Part shown: one piece after another, positions 60,030-64,000 of the stretch
How positions within the stretch are numbered: the stretch's first letter is position 1
Layout of the letters: each line of letters opens with the position of its first letter
Assembly (NCBI GenBank): GCA_014529385.2
Contig: CM043966.1
Location: forward strand, 43,035,037-43,099,036
Reading direction: 5' to 3'
Source: Adiantum capillus-veneris
Taxonomy: Eukaryota > Streptophyta > Polypodiopsida > Polypodiales > Pteridaceae
Length of the DNA: 64,000 nt
Position numbers and translations under genes: made by a program
The notes under the pieces: generated by a model
Seen by the model: the letters and a program-made list of their open reading frames with translations, nothing else
What the model was told of the DNA's origin: nothing
The model's database searches: none

Positions 60030-61343
60030 ATGGATGATGAGGAGTTTCTTTCTTCTTTGTCACCGCAGCAGAGACAGTGGTACGTGGAGCGTCATCGCTC
60101 TGGCGCATCATCGCGCGTTCCTACACCATCCGCATCTCCCTCTCTTTCGGAGCATTCGGCGCGCTCCGAAGCTTCGGCGTCGACGAGACGAGCGTCACAC
60201 TCGTCTAGACACCGGCGCTCTAGTGGTGGCGGTGGCGGTTGTTGTGGGGATTCCGCCACCGATGCCTCCACACCGCCTCGTGTTCGACGAGGCTCTTTAC
60301 CCTCCCCTTCTTTGCCCGCCCCCACACCAGCCACAGCATCGCCGTCTACGCCAGGTTTTGCACGGCTGACTGTTCCTAGAAGCTACACACCTCTACCTAC
60401 TCCGCCAGGAGCCACCCCACTCGACACTCCTCGCTTCGGGGCCCAGACGCCGGTGGAGACACCTGACGTCCGTACCCCCATCGACACGCCGCTAGAGACC
60501 CCTGCCGGGACACCCAGGTTCACGCGTCACCGGCCAGAGGGCTTGCCTTACTCCGTCGACATCAGCGGCGGCATCATCATGGATGATGACGGCAAGAAGG
60601 TGATCTCGCGCATGCGTGGTCTTTGCTCTCAGCTGTTTAGACACTATATACTAAACAAATGGAGTGAAGTACCAAGTGATTTAAAAAACAGAGTCATCAG
60701 CATACTTCATGATGAGTTTCCCGTTCCAACACGGGATCAGCGCTTCAATGAAGACCTGATGAAGATTCGAATGCGCGAATACTGCAAACACAAGCGTTCC
60801 GAAGTGCAAAAAGCAATCAAGAATGGGTGGAATAGGCCAGATTGGCTGGCCAAAGAAGATTGGAAGAATGCGAAGAAAGCAGCGCGCGCGAATCCCGACA
60901 AGTGGAAGCAACAAAAGGATGCAGCCAGAGCGCGAGTAGAGGCAGGGAGCTCGCACCACTTGGGGAGCGGTGGATGGGCATCATTTGAGGCCGATTTTGT
61001 AAGTCTTTTCACATTGCTCTTTATGCATGTTCGATAGTTTAGGGTTTATGAGTTTTTTAGTTCTAACATAATGAAATCTTTGTATGTTTTGACAGTGGTC
61101 GATGACAGGACGTGATCCCACACCGTACGAGCGCGAGTACGCAGGCAGGAAGGGCTTAAACGCCCTGATGGACATTCTCAGTTTTCGCGGCGGCATGGTT
61201 AGTATTAGGGTTTACTCTTTTTTATTTTTTGTATTGTTTTATAAATGTCGTTATATGTTTATACTTACTGAAAACTGTCTTATTGTCTTTTTTTGCAGAA
61301 TCCGACAGATACGCCGCTTGGACGCGATGAGACGTCTGATTAG
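60030..61343 (+). CDS. CACTA second protein (Ptta/En/Spm-type), intact, three exons
   Basis: The start ATG at 60030 lies just after an AG (aatgcag|gt), so a leader intron is possible; the same frame is open upstream to 59892. Exons are 60030-60998, 61096-61197 and 61299-61343, 1116 bp in total, 371 residues plus TAG. All introns are GT-AG. The N-terminus is MDDEEFLSSLSPQQRQWYVE. A long Ser/Pro/Thr/Arg-rich region includes SGGGGG and repeated TPxxTP strings. Residues about 190-320 match the plant transposase Ptta/En/Spm (Transposase_24) pattern: RHYILNKWSEVP, MREYCKHKRSEVQKAIKNGW and SSHHLGSGGW. Family members are thought to bind subterminal repeats. Confidence 0.85.
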
Positions 61344-61429
61344 ACGACGTCAGTTTAGCCGTAGCTAGATAGCATTAGTTTAGGGTTTCTCATAGCTTAT
61401 GTATCATGAGACGGATTTTATACGTCTTT

Positions 61430-61580
61430 TTGAACCATGTATATTATTACATTTGTCACCGCAATTCCTTTTGCCAATCAATTCTTTATGCCTATGATGT
61501 TGTACAATTGTCATTATTACATTTGCCAATCAATTCAGTTTGTCTATGATGTGTACAATTGTCAATTTTGCAAACAATGC
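61430..61580. repeat. Imperfect tandem repeat near the CACTA 2 3' end
   Basis: The string attattacatttg, then ccaatcaattc, then ctatgatgt(tg)tacaattgtca occurs twice. Confidence 0.7.
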
Positions 61581-61704
61581 GTCTTGTGGGTGACTATTTT
61601 GGGTCTATTATTTACCTTTGCACTTTTTTTAAAAAGTGAATCAAGTACAATATGGTTGATGGGTGGCAGGGCATTCAATGCCCTGTCACCAAAAAAATAT
61701 TCTC

Positions 61705-61935
61705 TCAGGCGTCGCTATAAGCGTCGCTATTTATGGCTCTGTAGCGTCGCTATATGCGTCGCTATACTCTTCTGTGAGAGCGTCGCTATAAGCGTCGCTA
61801 TAGGCGTCGCTATGAGCGTCGCTATATAGCGACGCCTATAGCGATGCCTATAGCGACGGCTATAGCGACGCATATAGCGACGCTCTCGTAGCGACGCTTT
61901 TAGCGACGGTTATAGCGACGCCGGGGGTTATAAAA
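61705..61935. promoter_or_regulatory. Right subterminal repeat array, CACTA 2
   Basis: Many copies of GCGTCGCTAT(A/G) appear on the left half, and the complement on the right half. They fold around an axis near 61824 (gctata|tagc). The motif is the same as in the left array. Confidence 0.85.
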
Positions 61936-61979
61936 ACCCAGTGTATTTCCGTCGCTAAGAGCGTCACAAGAGCACATAA

Positions 61980-61991
61980 CCTCTTGTAGTG
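61980..61991 (+). repeat. Right terminal inverted repeat of CACTA 2
   Basis: CCTCTTGTAGTG, exact inverse of 54263-54274, followed by the target duplication AAG. Confidence 0.95.
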
Positions 61992-62440
61992 AAGGAAGAT
62001 TGATACTATCCTCTAAGTGACAAAGAAATAGGCAGGCATAAACGATAGCAAAATTAGACCCCATGGGAGTGCCTTTGTTTTGTTGCCAATAGTTTCCCTG
62101 GAAAGAGATGTAATGGTGGCAAAGAGAGGATGATGCTCCTTTTGGGTAAGTAATACTTGTGCTAGATAGAGTCAAAGAGGGCAAGCAAACCTTGTTGAAT
62201 GGGGATGCTAGAATATAATGATTCAACATTAAACGTGAACAAAAGGACATTAGAAGGAAGGAAAAGAGAGGAGATATCCTTGATGAGTGAAAAAGAGTTC
62301 TTAAGGTGTTGTCTCTTTGTGACAAGGATAAGGAGAATTTTTTGCCAATATTGGTGTGCATCATTGAAGGTTTCCAAACAATGGGAGTGCACAGCAAAGT
62401 GATGGAGTTGGAGCCCGACATCGAGGGTTTGCATGAAATT
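61992..62440 (-). mobile_element. Penelope-like copy C, 5' half
   Basis: Continuation of the RT split by CACTA 2. It has NKGTPMGSNFAIVYA near 62055 and FTFNVESLYSSIPIQQGLL near 62230. Homology to copy A stops near 62440, so the N-terminal region is missing. In motif B the usual Ala of KGTAMG is Pro. Confidence 0.8.
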
Positions 62441-63250
62441 TTATGGATCGACAGCTAGATCACCATGTAGTGAATGCCAATGTAGTAGAATTTGGGAAAA
62501 AATTGGGTTTGCTTACAAATTCTTTGGGATGAAATGTTCAGAGTTTTGAGCACTTTGGAGGTTTGTCGCTTGAGCAGCTACCACGTGGCGGGTCCGATAA
62601 GTCCCACATGTAATGAAAAAGAGTCTAAGGTATATAGGATGGCGCATTGATTCTCCCAAGGCATCAAAAAGGAGGCGTGAGCTCCTTGAACTCCCCCACC
62701 AATGGAGTTAGGCCAGTGGTGGCGCTATGCACGCTGCTCACGACGTCGTTAGGGGTTTTTGTTGTCGACAAAGGGTGGTGTGTTTTTGGCTGTCGGCGCG
62801 CTATCAGATGGCGTGGTCATGAAGTTGATGATGTGGCACTGGCAACAGGCAGTAGTTCTCATTGCACCCATCAACGGACAATTCTTTTAATAGTAAGGGG
62901 GTCCCATGGCATTGTCATGCCGCCCTCCCATATAGCTTGAGGGACAAGCATGCCGAATTAGAAGGCGGGCCACATGCACACATGCAAAGGAAACCGAGAA
63001 TAGGAAAGGAGGCTCAAGTAAATAAGGAGGCCTCACACGCCCTACAGGAGGCTGGCTTTTTGACATTTTTGGGGAGCTCGTTTGGAAAAAGGAGAGCTCA
63101 ACGGTTGAGCTTTCAATAACATTTTTGGCAATCTCTTAAAAAAGGAAGTTTGGTGCCAACAAGGGTGCCATCAATAGGTTTTTCCTTGACCTCTCAACAA
63201 CGAGGACCACACGGAGGTGAAGCCAGAGGTTGCTCAATTGTTTTTGCGCT
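62441..63250. other. Unassigned region
   Basis: No supported gene. Plus-strand ORFs at 62647-62940 and 62862-63119 have no recognisable domain or neighbour support. Confidence 0.4.
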
Positions 63251-63287
63251 CATCATAATTATTCCGACAGAACCTTTGTAGCAGGTT

Positions 63288-63400
63288 TCATGGTTGTTGT
63301 ACATGATGTTCTTTGCCACAATTGAAGCAAACCGTATCAGAACTTGTCACCATTTCTTCCCCCTTCTTCTCTTCACTCTGTTCTAACCTTCTGGTGCGTG
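63288..63400 (-). pseudogene. Gag zinc-knuckle remnant
   Basis: The minus strand encodes SSDTVCFNCGKEHHVQQP followed by TGA. The spacing C-x2-C-x4-H-x4 puts the stop exactly where the last Cys of a CCHC knuckle should be, and TGA is one base from TGC or TGT. A Glu/Lys segment (EQSEEKKGEEM) precedes it. Confidence 0.55.
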
Positions 63401-63479
63401 TGTTTGAGGTGTGAGTGCCTCCCCGGGCCTGTGTGTGAGACAGAGAAAGAGGGAGTGGTGTGTGTTGTAGCATAGTCAT

Positions 63480-64000
63480 AAACGGGAAAAAATCGATGTG
63501 GTATGTTGTCAGCTGTGCAAGTTTTGAAGGTGAACTTTAGTGGATTGGGGTGCAATGATTATTCTGGGCTATAGAGAGGCGGATTGTTTGTGTGCCGAGT
63601 GTATTCCCCTTTCCCCCTATCCATCTTCTGGTGTCCCCATGGAGGAGCATGTTGATGCTCCAATTTGAAGTTGTAAGCAGAATTTGAAGACAGCAAAGAT
63701 GATGGATCCGAGTTTCCGCCCCATATTTATAGGTGTTGAAGACCCTGAATATTGGTTAGGAAATTTTGATGGATGCGGAAAGCTGCAAACGGTGCCGTTG
63801 TAGATGCACGGACGAGCAAACGTTGGTTCGACGATTTGAAGTGTGATGATTGAAGTTCATGGAAGCAACTACAAAGCCAATTTCTAAAGCGTTTATAAAG
63901 GTGGTTACTCCGGAAGAGACTGGTGCAAAGCACAAGGCAGTATGCCAAGGCTTAAGTAAGGATTTTTTAGTTTTTTTGTGAGAATACTGAAGCATGGTAG
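63480..64000. other. Unassigned right end
   Basis: No recognisable gene. Two overlapping minus-strand ORFs (63727-63948 and 63756-63995) have no identifiable domain. Confidence 0.4.

Larger units (their letters stand above)
54263..61991 (+). mobile_element. CACTA transposon 2, apparently intact (7,729 bp)
   Basis: Terminal inverted repeats are CACTACAAGAGG (54263-54274) and CCTCTTGTAGTG (61980-61991), a perfect 12-bp match. Target duplication AAG lies at 54260-54262 and 61992-61994. Removing the element and one AAG restores a site like atggcaaggaagattgat, matching atgggagggaagattgat in Penelope-like copy A near 45670. It carries two genes on the plus strand with canonical introns and no premature stops: a TNP2-type transposase and a Ptta/En/Spm-type second protein. 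Subterminal regions hold many GCGTCGCTAT motifs. All the structural parts expected of an autonomous element are present. Confidence 0.95.

Overview
This window looks like a transposable-element-rich stretch of a large plant nuclear genome. The evidence is two CACTA DNA transposons, Ty3 and Ty1/copia LTR retrotransposons with land-plant-type domain order, a Penelope-like retroelement family, a hAT remnant, a tRNA-related SINE-like repeat, canonical GT-AG introns and very abundant GA/CA/TA microsatellites. Penelope-like elements in a plant background suggest a fern, another seed-free plant or a conifer rather than a flowering plant, but that is inference. I found no convincing single-copy host gene, rRNA, tRNA gene or CRISPR array.

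Layout. 629-8407: a nearly full-length Ty3-type element on the minus strand with both LTRs, gag, zinc knuckle, protease, RT, RNase H and integrase, broken by stops. 8408-14460: mostly unassigned sequence with a deleted hAT pseudogene (10473-11136), long microsatellites and a 263-bp tandem duplication. 14585-18260: a second minus-strand Ty3 pol with no recognisable gag. 20504-24493: an internally deleted CACTA element with TTG target duplications. 25420-33600: pieces of several LTR retrotransposons, including a minus-strand copia element (about 30525-32684) with a clear tRNA-Met primer-binding site. 34184-36854: a long coiled-coil ORF interrupted only by four TAG codons. 39304-40850: a decayed Ty3 pol. 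42165-62440: two copies of a block 'X' next to Penelope-like copies, plus a third Penelope-like fragment. 62440-64000: largely unassigned, with a gag zinc-knuckle remnant.

The best-preserved unit is a 7,729-bp CACTA transposon at 54263-61991. It has 12-bp terminal inverted repeats (CACTACAAGAGG), AAG target duplications, subterminal arrays of a GCGTCGCTAT motif and two intron-containing genes whose exons join without a stop: a 1104-aa TNP2-type transposase and a 371-aa second protein of the Ptta/En/Spm type. It sits inside a Penelope-like RT gene, and the uninterrupted paralogue at about 45.68 kb supplies the empty-site comparison. The deleted CACTA at 20504 shares its first intron position and a 19-bp leader hairpin with the intact one, so the intact copy (or a relative) could in principle supply transposase for related deleted copies.

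The points most worth a second look are the intact nested CACTA, the conserved leader hairpin with a compensatory base-pair change, the contrast between TAG-type and TGA-type stop mutations in different elements, the Penelope-like family with two independent hits at the same catalytic Asp, and the foldback elements inside duplicated block X.
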